Assembly: GCF_036231905.1 (NCBI RefSeq)
Contig: NZ_JAZARE010000003.1
Location: 186,001-250,000, forward strand
Reading direction: 5' to 3'
DNA: 64,000 nucleotides
Source: CAMLIZ01 sp036231905
GTDB taxonomy: Bacteria; Pseudomonadota; Gammaproteobacteria; Burkholderiales; Burkholderiaceae_C
The position numbers were made by a program, and so were the translations under genes. This document shows, piece after piece, positions 23,958 through 34,181 of this stretch. The notes under the pieces are model-generated. The model did no database searches. It saw nothing but the letters and a program-made list of their open reading frames with translations, and was not told the origin of the DNA. How positions within the stretch are numbered: the first letter of the stretch is position 1; each line of letters opens with the position of its first letter.

Positions 23958-25535
23958 TCAGGCGCGCTGACCCGCCGCCTCGGCCAACCGGAAGACGCTC
24001 ACCGCGGCCACCAGGTTGGCCGCCTGCTGGCTCAGGCTTTCGGCGGCGGCGGAGCTTTGTTCCACCAGCGCGGCGTTCTGCTGCGTCACCTGGTCCAGCT
24101 GCGTCACCGCATCGCCCACCTGGTTGATGCCCTCGGTCTGCTCGTGCGTGGCCGAGCTGATCTCGGCAATCAGGTCGTTGACGCGCCGCACCTGGGCCAC
24201 GATGTCCTCCATCGTGCGGCCCGCCTCGCCCACCTGCTGGCTGCCGGTCTGCACCTTGGCCACGCTGTCGGTGATCAGGCCCTTGATCTCCTTGGCCGCC
24301 TGGGCCGAGCGCTGCGCCAGGGTGCGCACCTCACCGGCCACCACGGCGAAACCGCGGCCCTGCTCGCCGGCTCGCGCGGCCTCCACCGCCGCGTTGAGCG
24401 CCAGGATGTTGGTCTGGAAGGCGATGCCATCGATCACGCCGATGATGTCGGCGATCTTCTTGCTGGACGCGGTGATCGCTTCCATGGTGCTCACCACCTC
24501 GCCCACCACCGCACCGCCCTGCGCGGCCACGGCGCTGGCCGAGTTGGCCAGCTGCGCCGCCTGGCGCGCGGTGTCCGCGTTGTTCTGCACCGTCGAGGTC
24601 AGCTGCTCCATGGACGCTGCGGTCTGCTCCAGGTTGGCGGCCTGCTCCTCGGTGCGCTGGCTGAGGTCGGCGTTGCCGGTGGCGATCTGGCTGGAGCCGG
24701 TGGCAATGCTGTCGCTGCTCTGGCGCACCTGGCCCACGATGCCGGCCAGGCTGTCGCGCATGCGCTTCATCCCCGCCAGCAGGCTGGTGCTGTCGCCGGC
24801 GCGCAGCTGCACGTCCACGCAGAGGTTGCCGGCAGCGATCTCGCTCGCGACACTGGCTGCGTAGGCGGGCTCGCCGCCGAGTTGGCGGATGATGCCGCGC
24901 GTCAGCCACAGCGCCACGCCGGCACCCACGGCCAGGCAGGCCAGGCCCAGCACGACCATGAATACACGCGCGGTGCTGATGTCGTTGTGAACCGATGCGC
25001 CGCTGGCCTCTGCCAGCTGCTTTTGCAACACCGAGACCTCGTCCACCCGCAGCTGCAAGTTGTCCAGCGCCGGCAGCGTCTCGGCGAGCATCAGCTTGGT
25101 GGCGTCGTCCCGCTTGCCGTCCTGAACCAGCGCCAGCACCTTGCTGAAGGAGCCCACATACGCGGCACGCGCCTCCTTCAGTGCGGCGAGCAGCGTCTTG
25201 CCCTTGGGGCTGTACACCAGCCGGTCCAGCACCTCGATGGAGGTGTCCACCTGCTTGCGGTTGTCGGCGATCGCCTGCTTCGCCTTGTCGACGAGCGCCT
25301 TGTCGTCGACCAGCAGCAGCTCCAGCGTGCGGCGGGCATTGTCGCGGGTGGCGGACTCGATGTCGGCGGCGGCTTCGGCTTTCACCCAGTCGCGCATGAC
25401 CATGCGGTCGGTGGCTTCGCCGACGCTGCCGAAGCGTACTGCTGCGACGGCGATCATGATGCCCATCAGGGCGAGCACCGCCCCGAAGCCGGCGCCCAGG
25501 CGGGCACCCAAAGTCATGGTCTTGGCGGTTTTCAC
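23958..25535 (-). CDS. Methyl-accepting chemotaxis protein
   Basis: The 525-residue receptor starts from GTG 25535, with AAGGA upstream. It has a first membrane helix (residues 8-30), a periplasmic four-helix-bundle ligand domain of about 160 residues and a second helix near 190-210. A HAMP region and a long signalling domain follow, with the invariant hairpin IDGIAFQTNILALNAAVEAA. The C-terminus ends without a CheR/CheB pentapeptide. The ligand cannot be predicted. It is a single gene between dgoA and the helicase pair, so context does not help. Confidence 0.93.
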   Translation of the reverse strand: MKTAKTMTLGARLGAGFGAVLALMGIMIAVAAVRFGSVGEATDRMVMRDWVKAEAAADIESATRDNARRTLELLLVDDKALVDKAKQAIADNRKQVDTSIEVLDRLVYSPKGKTLLAALKEARAAYVGSFSKVLALVQDGKRDDATKLMLAETLPALDNLQLRVDEVSVLQKQLAEASGASVHNDISTARVFMVVLGLACLAVGAGVALWLTRGIIRQLGGEPAYAASVASEIAAGNLCVDVQLRAGDSTSLLAGMKRMRDSLAGIVGQVRQSSDSIATGSSQIATGNADLSQRTEEQAANLEQTAASMEQLTSTVQNNADTARQAAQLANSASAVAAQGGAVVGEVVSTMEAITASSKKIADIIGVIDGIAFQTNILALNAAVEAARAGEQGRGFAVVAGEVRTLAQRSAQAAKEIKGLITDSVAKVQTGSQQVGEAGRTMEDIVAQVRRVNDLIAEISSATHEQTEGINQVGDAVTQLDQVTQQNAALVEQSSAAAESLSQQAANLVAAVSVFRLAEAAGQRA

Positions 25536-25686
25536 GTGGAATCCTTGAAGGCAGTGGCAGGGTCGGCCTGCACACGCCCGGCCGAAAGGCGAAGATGTCC
25601 CGTTTTCGGCCAACCCCTCACCCGCTTGAGCGCGGAAAACCCGGAGCTTCGATCGGCCCGCCTTCCCGCGGCGTTGCGGCGCCGTG

Positions 25687-27089
<1,403 letters not shown>

Positions 27090-27093
<4 letters not shown>

Positions 27094-28382
27094 GCCGGAT
27101 TGTCGCGTGAGCGTGCCGCTGCTTCGCGCAGCTTGTCCTTCTTGCTCTTGCGCTGGCCTTTCACGCCGCCGGCGGCGGGTCGCTCGGGCGGCGCCTCGGT
27201 GGGCTCGAAGCCGGCGATCTGCTCGCGCGGCACCCGCTGGCCCTGGCGCTTTTCGATCAGGCGGAAGTGTGCCTCGGTGTCGGCACTGACGAAGCTCACC
27301 GCCAGCCCTCGTGCGCCCGCGCGCCCGGTGCGGCCGATGCGGTGCACGTGGTCCACCGGCGAGCGCGGCAGGTCGTAGTTCACCACCACCGGCAGGCCTT
27401 CCACATGGATGCCGCGCGCCGCCAGGTCGGTGGCCACCAGCACCTGCAGCCGCGCATCCTGAAAGTCCGCCAGCACCTGGCTGCGGGTGCGCTGGCCCAG
27501 GTCGCCATGGAAGGCGGCCGCCGATATGCCCTGCCGGCGCAGCTTGTCCGCCACATGCTCGGTGGCGTACTGCGTGGCCACGAACACCAGCACCCGGCTC
27601 CAGTCTCCGGCGCGCAGCATGTGGGCCAGCAGCTGGGTGCGGCGCGGCGCGTCCACCTGCACGGCGTGCTGTTCGATGGCGGCGAGCGTGTGGGCAGTTG
27701 CTGGCGTTCCCTCTTCCGCGGCCGCTGCCTCGGGTGCAGGCTCGGCAGCCGGCTGCTCCGGCACGTCGACACGCACCGGCTGGTTCAGCAGCGTCTGCGC
27801 CAGGGCCGTCACCGCCGCCGGGAAGGTGGCCGAGAACATCAGCGTCTGCCGGCGTGCCGGCAGCAGCGACATGACGCGCCGCAGCTCGTCGGCAAAGCCG
27901 CTGTCCAGCAGCCGGTCCGCCTCGTCCAGCACCAGCAGCGCCACCCGGCGAAGGTCCAGCGCGTTGTGATCCACCAGGTCCAGCAGCCGGCCGGGCGTGG
28001 CCACCACCACGTCGGCACCGCCGCGCAGGCGCATCAGCTGCGGGTTGATGGACACGCCGCCCACCGCGGTGACCACCTTCAGCGGCTGCGGCAGGTGGCG
28101 CGCGAAGCCATGCACCGTCTCGCCCACCTGCACCGCCAGCTCGCGCGTGGGCACCAGCACCAGCGCCCAGCCGCGCTGGCGCGCGGGGCCCTGCAGCCGC
28201 TGCAGCAGCGGCAACACGAAGGCCGCCGTCTTGCCCGAGCCGGTGTGGGCGCAGGCCACCAGGTCGCGCCCGGCCAGGGCGGCAGGGATGGCGGCGGCCT
28301 GCACCGCGGTGGGCTCTGCGTGGCCGCGCTCTCTCACGGCACGGAGCAGCGCGGGCGACAGCCCGAGGGAGGTGAATGACAT
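27090..28382 (-). CDS. rhlE: DEAD-box RNA helicase, RhlE-like
   Basis: The 430-residue protein shows the DEAD-box set: Q-motif PTAVQAAAIPAAL, AHTGSGKTAAF, PTRELAVQV, DEADRLLDSGF, FSATFP and HRIGRTGRAG. A Lys/Arg-rich tail (GQRKSKKDKL) could add RNA affinity. Between the two RecA domains lies an unusual Ala/Glu/Pro-rich insertion of about 25 residues. It is the upstream gene of a two-helicase unit with dbpA. RhlE-type helicases help RNA degradation and cold adaptation. Assignment to RhlE rather than another DEAD paralogue is less certain than the family. Confidence 0.88.
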
Positions 28383-28589
28383 GGTTCAGGCGCGCTGGCG
28401 GCAGCGCGTGGAGCAAGGAGGGCAACCGCGCAGCAAGGCCACGGCGTGGCGGCTGCAAGGGGCAGGCATCGTACCGCCTGCGCCGGCGGTGGCCGCAAGC
28501 GTGAGGTATGTCATGCGGTCTGCGCCCTGCCGGGCGGCACGGCCGATGACAATCGGTGTCCGCCCTCTCCGCCTGCCTCAGCACCCACC

Positions 28590-28802
28590 ATGACCAGCCC
28601 CATTGCCGCCGACGTCGACACCACGCCCTCCAGCGGCCTGCTGATCGACGAGAACGACGAAGCGGAACTGGCGTTCTGGTCGGCCCTGTTCGGCGTGAGC
28701 GCGCTGGAGATCCGCCACGCCATCGGCATGGTGGGCCGGGCCGAGTACGCGGTGCACTGCTACCTCACCGGCTTCCGCAAGGCGGGCGGGCGGCCGCACT
28801 GA
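28590..28802 (+). CDS. DUF3606 small protein
   Basis: The 70-residue protein contains the DUF3606 helical motif: an acidic start (IDENDEAELAFWSALFGVS), then LEIRHAIGMVGRAEYAVHCYL. Such small proteins are widespread in Burkholderiales and of unknown function. The ATG at 28590 gives the family's usual short N-terminus, although the frame stays open upstream. It is separated by 207 bases from the divergent rhlE and converges with the histidine kinase gene at 28821. Confidence 0.75.
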   Translation: MTSPIAADVDTTPSSGLLIDENDEAELAFWSALFGVSALEIRHAIGMVGRAEYAVHCYLTGFRKAGGRPH

Positions 28803-28823
28803 ACCGCAGCGGCTGCGGGTTCA
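28800..28823. terminator. Convergent-gene hairpin
   Basis: TGAACC-GCAG-CGG-CTGC-GGGTTCA forms a stem with one bulged base. It spans the stop codons of both converging genes, the DUF3606 protein and the histidine kinase. There is no T-run on either side, so it is a weak terminator candidate, perhaps aided by Rho. Confidence 0.35.
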
Positions 28824-30515
28824 GGCAGCCACCCCGGGCGCCGCACGGCCCGCACCACCGAGCATCGCCGCGACCGTTCCCTGCTCGTCCATCCCGCCTT
28901 CGATGAGGGGCGCCGTGGGCAGCAGCACGGAGAAGGTCGTTCCCTCGCCGACGGTGCTGCGCACCTGGATCTGCCCGCCCATGGCAGTGACCAGTTCCTT
29001 GCAGATCACCAGGCCCAGGCCATGGCCCGCCACGCCGGACGCCTCTGCACCGCAGCGGTCGAAGGGTCGGTACAGGCGCGCGAGCTGGTCTTCGGTGAGC
29101 CCTGGGCCGTTGTCCTCGATCTCGATGCGGGCCGGCTCATCGGCCACGACGCGCACGCCGATCCATCCGCCTTCGCGGTTGTACTTGATCGCGTTGCTGA
29201 GCAGGTTCACCACCACCTGCGACACGGCCCGGGGGTCGACCCGGGCAGACACCGGCGCTGGCGCATGCAGCGACATGCGGATCGAGCGCCCCTGCGCCTG
29301 CGCCTCCACCATGCGCCAGGCTTCCCGCACCCGCTCCACCAGGTCGACAGGGCCGCTCCAGGCACGGCGCTGCGGCGCGCCGGCGCGGCCCGTCTCCAGC
29401 AGCAGGTCCAGCACGTCCACCATGTGCCAGCCGGTCTTGGCGATCTGCGCCACCCAGCGCTCGATGGCCGGGTTTTCTTCCGGCAGCGCGCGCGACTGGA
29501 TCAGCTGCGCCAGGCCGACGATGGCGTTCAGCGGCGTGCGCAACTCGTGGCCCACCTTGGACACGAGCATGGACTTCGCCTGGCTGCACGCCTCGGCTTC
29601 GTTCTTGGCGCGCTGCAAGGCCTTCTCGCGCTGCCACAGCTGGGCCTTGGCCTCCAGGCTCTGCGTCACGTCCCGCGCCGAGCCGCGAAAGCCGCGCAGG
29701 CTGCCGTCCGGGTTGAGCAGGGGGACGGCGCTGCGCGACACGTAGCGCGAGCGACCGTACGCATACTCCCGCGTGACCGTGCGCACCACCGGCTCGCCCT
29801 TGCGCAGCACGGCATGGAAGTCGCACAGGGGCGACTCCGGCTCGCCATGCCAGTCCACCACCAGCCCGGAGGGGATCAGCTCCCCGATGGCCGGCGGCCG
29901 CACGCTGGGCTGCGCCTGCGCCGTCGGCGCGCCGTGCACCCAGGTGTAGCGGTGATGTTCGTCGGTCTCCCAGCTCCAGTCGCCGGAAGCGCGCGCCACG
30001 TCCTCCAACCGCTGCGTCAGCAGCGCCGCCCCGCGCATGCGCGCCAGCACCTGGGCCTGCTCGCGCAGCGATTGCGCGATGGCCATCAGCTGGCTGGACG
30101 GACCTTCACCTGCCGTGCCACCGGCCGGATTCACCAGCACCAGCCAGGCGCGCTGCCCGTGCGAGCCGTCGCGCCAATGCATCTGCCACAGGCTCTGCAG
30201 GCCCCATGGCTGTGTGAGCGCGGCCAGATCCGGGCAGGCCTGTTCACCGTGGCTGGCGCGCACCGAGACGCCACAAGCATCAGAGCGCAGGGCCATCGCC
30301 GCCAGCGCCTGCTGCAGGCCCGGCGCCAAGCCCTCGCCACACACCAGCAGTGTCGGGTCGGCAGCGGTGCGCAGGAGGGCGGCGTCGGCGCCGGCCAGAA
30401 CGCGTGCGCAGTCGAGCAGCCCGCGCCAGTGGACGAAGGCGCTGCTTTGCGTGGCATCGATGCGCGGGCGGTTCTGCGCCCGCAGCGCTTCGTCCTGGTC
30501 GACCTTGATGCACAT
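28821..30515 (-). CDS. Cytoplasmic PAS-domain sensor histidine kinase
   Basis: The 564-residue kinase has no membrane helix. An N-terminal region of about 165 residues is not assigned and may be GAF-like. A PAS domain follows near 180-300 (GDWSWETDEHHRYTWVHG). The HisKA helix carries the phospho-accepting His (KVGHELRTPLNAIVGLAQL). The HATPase domain has NLLSNAIKYN, EIEDNGPGL and GHGLGLVICKEL. AGGAGAA upstream supports the start. It is the last gene of the polyol operon, 35 bases after the TIM-family gene, so it may sense the metabolic state or signal together with the adjacent binding protein. No response regulator is visible. Confidence 0.88.
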   Translation of the reverse strand: MCIKVDQDEALRAQNRPRIDATQSSAFVHWRGLLDCARVLAGADAALLRTAADPTLLVCGEGLAPGLQQALAAMALRSDACGVSVRASHGEQACPDLAALTQPWGLQSLWQMHWRDGSHGQRAWLVLVNPAGGTAGEGPSSQLMAIAQSLREQAQVLARMRGAALLTQRLEDVARASGDWSWETDEHHRYTWVHGAPTAQAQPSVRPPAIGELIPSGLVVDWHGEPESPLCDFHAVLRKGEPVVRTVTREYAYGRSRYVSRSAVPLLNPDGSLRGFRGSARDVTQSLEAKAQLWQREKALQRAKNEAEACSQAKSMLVSKVGHELRTPLNAIVGLAQLIQSRALPEENPAIERWVAQIAKTGWHMVDVLDLLLETGRAGAPQRRAWSGPVDLVERVREAWRMVEAQAQGRSIRMSLHAPAPVSARVDPRAVSQVVVNLLSNAIKYNREGGWIGVRVVADEPARIEIEDNGPGLTEDQLARLYRPFDRCGAEASGVAGHGLGLVICKELVTAMGGQIQVRSTVGEGTTFSVLLPTAPLIEGGMDEQGTVAAMLGGAGRAAPGVAA

Positions 30516-30550
30516 GGCTGTTCTCCTGCAGCAGTGGCTGCGAGGCCTGC

Positions 30551-31363
30551 TCAATCGGCAGGAGTGCTCCCTGGGGCCGTGGAACCGCCCGCACCCCGGC
30601 GCTCCAGCCGGTGTGCGCAGCGCGCGGCGGCCTGGCAGACCGCGAGAAATTCGGCCGGCGCAAGCGACGCGCCGCCGACCAGCAAGCCACCCACGCCCTG
30701 GCGGGCGAGGATGGCGTCCGCATTGTTCGGCGTGACGCTGCCGCCGTAGACGATCCGCACGGCGCGCGCCGACAGGCCGGTGTGGAACAGCAGCGTGTCG
30801 GCGATGAAGGCATGCGCGTCCTCGATCAGCCCGGGCGTGGCGGCGTCCTTGCTGCCGATGGCCCACACCGGCTCGTAGGCGATCACCACCGAGGCGAGGT
30901 CGCGCCCCAGCCCGCGCATCAGGGGCAGCAGCTGGCGCCGCAGGGTGGCGGCGGTCTGGTCACCATCGCGTTCCTCGGCCTTCTCGCCCACGCAGACGAT
31001 CGGCGTCAGCCCTTCGGCCAGGGCGCGCTGCGCCTTGGCGGCCACTTGCCCATCCGTCTCGCCATGGCGGTCGCGCCGTTCCGAATGGCCGACGATGACG
31101 AAGCGCGCGCCGAAATGGCGGATCAGGCCGGGCGCCACCTCGCCGGTGAAAGGCCCCTCCGCTTCGCAGGAGCAATCCTGGGCGCCCCAGCGCAGCGGCG
31201 TGCCGGCGAAGGCCATCTGCGCCGCCGCGAGCAGCGGATGAGGCAGGCACACCGCCGCCTCGCAGGCCGGCCAGCCCTGCCGGGCCAGGTCGGCCAGCGC
31301 ACGCACCAGCGCGGTGGATCCGTGCATCTTCCAGTTGCCGACGACCAGCGGTGGCGCGCTCAT
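30551..31363 (-). CDS. tpiA: Triosephosphate isomerase family protein
   Basis: The 270-residue barrel protein keeps all TIM catalytic residues: Lys in VGNWKMHG, His in VIVGHSERR, Glu in AYEPVWAIG, and the phosphate loop GGSVTPNNA. Loop 6, normally AIGTGKTA, reads AIGSKDAA, as in divergent paralogues. It overlaps the binding-protein gene by 4 bases and follows dhaL-dhaK. It may be a true triosephosphate isomerase acting on dihydroxyacetone phosphate made by the kinase. It may instead be an erythrulose-phosphate isomerase of the EryH/LerI type, which also belongs to this family. The C-terminus is about 20 residues longer than usual. Confidence 0.8.
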   Translation of the reverse strand: MSAPPLVVGNWKMHGSTALVRALADLARQGWPACEAAVCLPHPLLAAAQMAFAGTPLRWGAQDCSCEAEGPFTGEVAPGLIRHFGARFVIVGHSERRDRHGETDGQVAAKAQRALAEGLTPIVCVGEKAEERDGDQTAATLRRQLLPLMRGLGRDLASVVIAYEPVWAIGSKDAATPGLIEDAHAFIADTLLFHTGLSARAVRIVYGGSVTPNNADAILARQGVGGLLVGGASLAPAEFLAVCQAAARCAHRLERRGAGGSTAPGSTPAD

Positions 31364-32505
31364 TTGACGAACTTCCCGTTGCGCGTGAACACGGTGAGGT
31401 CCACCTGCGCCGGCACGCGGCGCGTCTTGCCATAGAACGCGCCGACCCAGCCGCCAAAGTCGCGCGGCGGCAGGTTGTCCAGTGCCTCGGCCAGGCGGGC
31501 CGGCGACAGCTCACGGGCGCGACGCAGCGCATCCACCAGCAGCGTGGCGCCCAGATAGGCCTCCATGCTGGCAAACGACGCCTCCAGCTTGTGGCGTGCG
31601 CAGAAGGCCTGGAAGTGGCGCCCGATCGGCGAGGACGAAGACCACGGGAAAGGTGCCACCTGCGTCACAGACAGGCCTGCGGCCTGCGCGCCCAGCATGT
31701 CGGTGAGCGCATGGCCCCCCACGGTGGACAGGGTGTAGAACAGGCCGGTGTAGCCCGCCTGGCGCACCGCATCCACGAAGCGCGCCGTGGCCACGTAGTC
31801 GGCGCCCAGCACGATCGCCTGCGGGTTGCCCGCCAGCACCGACGACACAGCGCCCGGCAGGCTGTAGCGGCTGCCTTCGTGGTCGATGCTGGTGATGGCC
31901 GCCAGGCTCTGGCCGCGCTGCTCCACCGACGCCATCAGCGCGTCGCGCAGCTCCCAGCCCTGGGAGTTGTATTCGGCCACCAGCCCGACGCGGCGGATGC
32001 CGATCTGGTGGGTGTGGCGGGCGATGTACTCGATCTCGTCCACATGGCCGGCGCGCAGGTTGTAGATCCACGGCAGCGCACCGGAGCGCAGCTCCTGCGA
32101 CCCGCTGAAGGGGGCGACGTACGGCAGGCCCTCCTCGGCCGCACCCCGCGCACCTGCGCGGTGGGCACCCGCGCCGACGAAGCCGAACAAGGCGATCGCC
32201 TGATGCTGCGCGGCCAGCAGCTTGACGTTGACCGCGGTGCGCTCGGCATGGTCCTCGTCGTCCAGCGTGATCAGCTCGATGTCGCGCCCGCCGATGCCGC
32301 CCTGGGCGTTGGCGTCGGCGAACACCGCGAGGGTGGTTTCGCGCACGGCAGTCCCCACCCGGGCGAGCGGGCCGGACACCGGCGCCGACTGGCCGATGCG
32401 CACCGGCGGCAAGGCGGCCGTGCGCGCCGGAAGCGCGCGAGCCGGAAGGCTGCGGGCTGCCAGCGCGGCAGCGGGCAGGCCGAGTAGCAGCGAACGGCGC
32501 CGCAT
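31360..32505 (-). CDS. Branched-chain-type (Peripla_BP_6) substrate-binding protein, orphan
   Basis: The 381-residue precursor starts MRRRSLLLGLPAAALAARS, whose consecutive arginines could make it a Tat substrate. The mature part is a type I periplasmic binding protein: PVRIGQSAPVSGPLA, ANAQGGIGGRDIELITLDD, IALFGFVGAGAH and RVGLVAEYNSQGWEL. No matching Liv-type permeases are adjacent. It is 8 bases after dhaK and overlaps the TIM-family gene. As an orphan next to a histidine kinase operon gene, it could act as an external sensor rather than a transporter part. The ligand is unknown. Confidence 0.8.
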   Translation of the reverse strand: MRRRSLLLGLPAAALAARSLPARALPARTAALPPVRIGQSAPVSGPLARVGTAVRETTLAVFADANAQGGIGGRDIELITLDDEDHAERTAVNVKLLAAQHQAIALFGFVGAGAHRAGARGAAEEGLPYVAPFSGSQELRSGALPWIYNLRAGHVDEIEYIARHTHQIGIRRVGLVAEYNSQGWELRDALMASVEQRGQSLAAITSIDHEGSRYSLPGAVSSVLAGNPQAIVLGADYVATARFVDAVRQAGYTGLFYTLSTVGGHALTDMLGAQAAGLSVTQVAPFPWSSSSPIGRHFQAFCARHKLEASFASMEAYLGATLLVDALRRARELSPARLAEALDNLPPRDFGGWVGAFYGKTRRVPAQVDLTVFTRNGKFVK

Positions 32506-32512
32506 GGTGGCC

Positions 32513-33496
32513 TCACCAGCGCAGCGCCGCGGTGTGCACCGGCGCATCCCACAAGGCCTTCATCTCGTCGTCGAGCACCGTCACGGTGAGCGATGCACCG
32601 GCCATTTCCAGCGAGGTGGTGTAGTTGCCCACCAGCGAGCGCACTGGCGCGAGCCCTTGCCCGCGCAGTGCCTTGGCGGCGCTGTGGTACAGCAGGTACA
32701 GCTCCATCAGTGGCGTGCCGCCGAAGCCGTTCACGTGCAGCAGCACCTCGCGGCCGCGCGCGGGCTTCAGGTCGGCCAGGATGGCGCCCAGCAACTCGTC
32801 GACGATCAGGTTGGCGGGCTTGACCTTCTCGCGCCGCCGCCCGGGCTCGCCATGGATGCCCACGCCGATTTCCATCTCGTCGGCGTCGATGTCGAAGGTG
32901 GCGCGGCCGGCGGCCGGCACGGTGCAGCTGGTGAAGGCCACGCCCATGGACGCGGTGGCGGCGTTCACGCGGTCACCAACGGCCTTGCACTCCAGCAGCG
33001 CGGCACCGGCTTCAGCCGCGGCGCCCACCATCTTCTCCACCATCAGGGTGCCCGCCACGCCGCGCCGCCCGGTGGTGTGCTTGGAGTTCTCGACCGCGAC
33101 ATCGTCGTTCACCAGCACGGTGGCGTTCTCCAGGTCCAGCATCTCGCTGGCGATCTGGAAGTTCATCATGTCGCCGGCGTAGTTCTTCACGATGAACAGC
33201 ACGCCGCGCCCGGAATGGGTGGCGGCCGCCGCGGCCAGCATCTGGTCGGGCGTGGGCGAGGTGAACACCTGGCCGGCGCAGGCCGCGTCCAGCATGCCAA
33301 CCCCCACGAAGCCCGCGTGCAGCGGCTCATGGCCCGAGCCACCGCCCGACAGCAGCGCCACCTTCTTGCTGGCGCGCTCGGCACGCGCGACGAAGGTCGG
33401 CTCGAACTCGACCCGCAGCAGCCCCGGATGGGCCTCCACCAGCCCGCCGAGCGACTCGCGCATCACCGAGTCGATGTCATTGATGAACTTCTTCAT
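32513..33496 (-). CDS. dhaK: Dihydroxyacetone kinase subunit DhaK (first copy)
   Basis: The 327-residue subunit begins MKKFINDIDSVMRESL. It shows the family motifs VALLSGGGSGHEPLHAGFVG, FIVKNYAGDMMNF, VNDDVAVE and HTTGRRGVAGT. The substrate-binding His is in GVGIHGEPG, where it forms a hemiaminal with the ketose. It binds dihydroxyacetone, or a related ketose such as erythrulose, for phosphorylation together with DhaL. It is 26 bases downstream of dhaL. No DhaM or PTS component is present in the window, so an ATP-dependent mode is possible. A second DhaK of equal length is at 41244. Confidence 0.93.
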   Translation of the reverse strand: MKKFINDIDSVMRESLGGLVEAHPGLLRVEFEPTFVARAERASKKVALLSGGGSGHEPLHAGFVGVGMLDAACAGQVFTSPTPDQMLAAAAATHSGRGVLFIVKNYAGDMMNFQIASEMLDLENATVLVNDDVAVENSKHTTGRRGVAGTLMVEKMVGAAAEAGAALLECKAVGDRVNAATASMGVAFTSCTVPAAGRATFDIDADEMEIGVGIHGEPGRRREKVKPANLIVDELLGAILADLKPARGREVLLHVNGFGGTPLMELYLLYHSAAKALRGQGLAPVRSLVGNYTTSLEMAGASLTVTVLDDEMKALWDAPVHTAALRW

Positions 33497-33522
33497 GCTG
33501 TCTCCGTGTGGGGTGAAGGGGC

Positions 33523-34149
33523 TTACTGGAGCACGGTGTCGCAGACGGCCGCGATCGCGACCTCGCAGGTCTTGCAGCCGGGGTCGATGTGGCCCAGGGC
33601 CCGCTCGCCGAGGAAGGACGCGCGGCCCTTGCTGGCGATCATGTCCTTGGTGGCCAGCATGTTGCGGCTGGCCTCGTCCTTCAGGTGGGCGCACAGCTCG
33701 GGCAGCGGCAGCCCTTGTTCGGTGAGCTTGAGCAGCAGGCGCGACACCGGGATCAGCACGTCCAGCATGGTCTTCTCGCCAACGTCGGCCTTGCCGCGCA
33801 GCTTGATGGCCTCCACGCCGTTGGCGAACGCCGCCGCGAACTGGCGCCGGTCGGGCTCGTCGGTGTCCTGCAGGGCCTGGCCCATCGCCATGAAGAAGCT
33901 GGAGATCAGCGGGCCGGAGGCCCCGCCGATGGTGCCCAGCAGCTTCATGCCGATCTTGTGCAGCGCCAGGCCCGGCGGCATGCCCTTGAGGTCGGGGCTC
34001 AGCACCACCAGCACCTCGCAGCCGCGGCGCACGTTGATGAAGTGGTCGCCATCGCCGATGGCCCGGTCGAGCGATTCGATCTGGGCCTCGTTGGCGAGGA
34101 TGGCGCGCTGCACCGCGGTGAGCGCTTCGATGATCATGGGCGTGTTCAA
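33523..34149 (-). CDS. dhaL: Dihydroxyacetone kinase subunit DhaL
   Basis: The 208-residue subunit carries the nucleotide and metal site LDRAIGDGDHF (the DxDxD-type Asp cluster), IGGASGPLISSFF, and GKADVGEKTMLDVLIP with KGRASFLGERALGHIDPG. It holds the adenine nucleotide of the Dha kinase. A TTG start at 34149 is preferred because AAGGAG lies five bases before it, whereas the first ATG (34137) is 17 bases away. It directly precedes dhaK and follows the ABC transporter ATPase genes, linking import to phosphorylation. Confidence 0.92.
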   Translation of the reverse strand: MNTPMIIEALTAVQRAILANEAQIESLDRAIGDGDHFINVRRGCEVLVVLSPDLKGMPPGLALHKIGMKLLGTIGGASGPLISSFFMAMGQALQDTDEPDRRQFAAAFANGVEAIKLRGKADVGEKTMLDVLIPVSRLLLKLTEQGLPLPELCAHLKDEASRNMLATKDMIASKGRASFLGERALGHIDPGCKTCEVAIAAVCDTVLQ

Positions 34150-34181
34150 GGTGTCTCCTTGTCTCGTGAAGGAAAGGCGCG

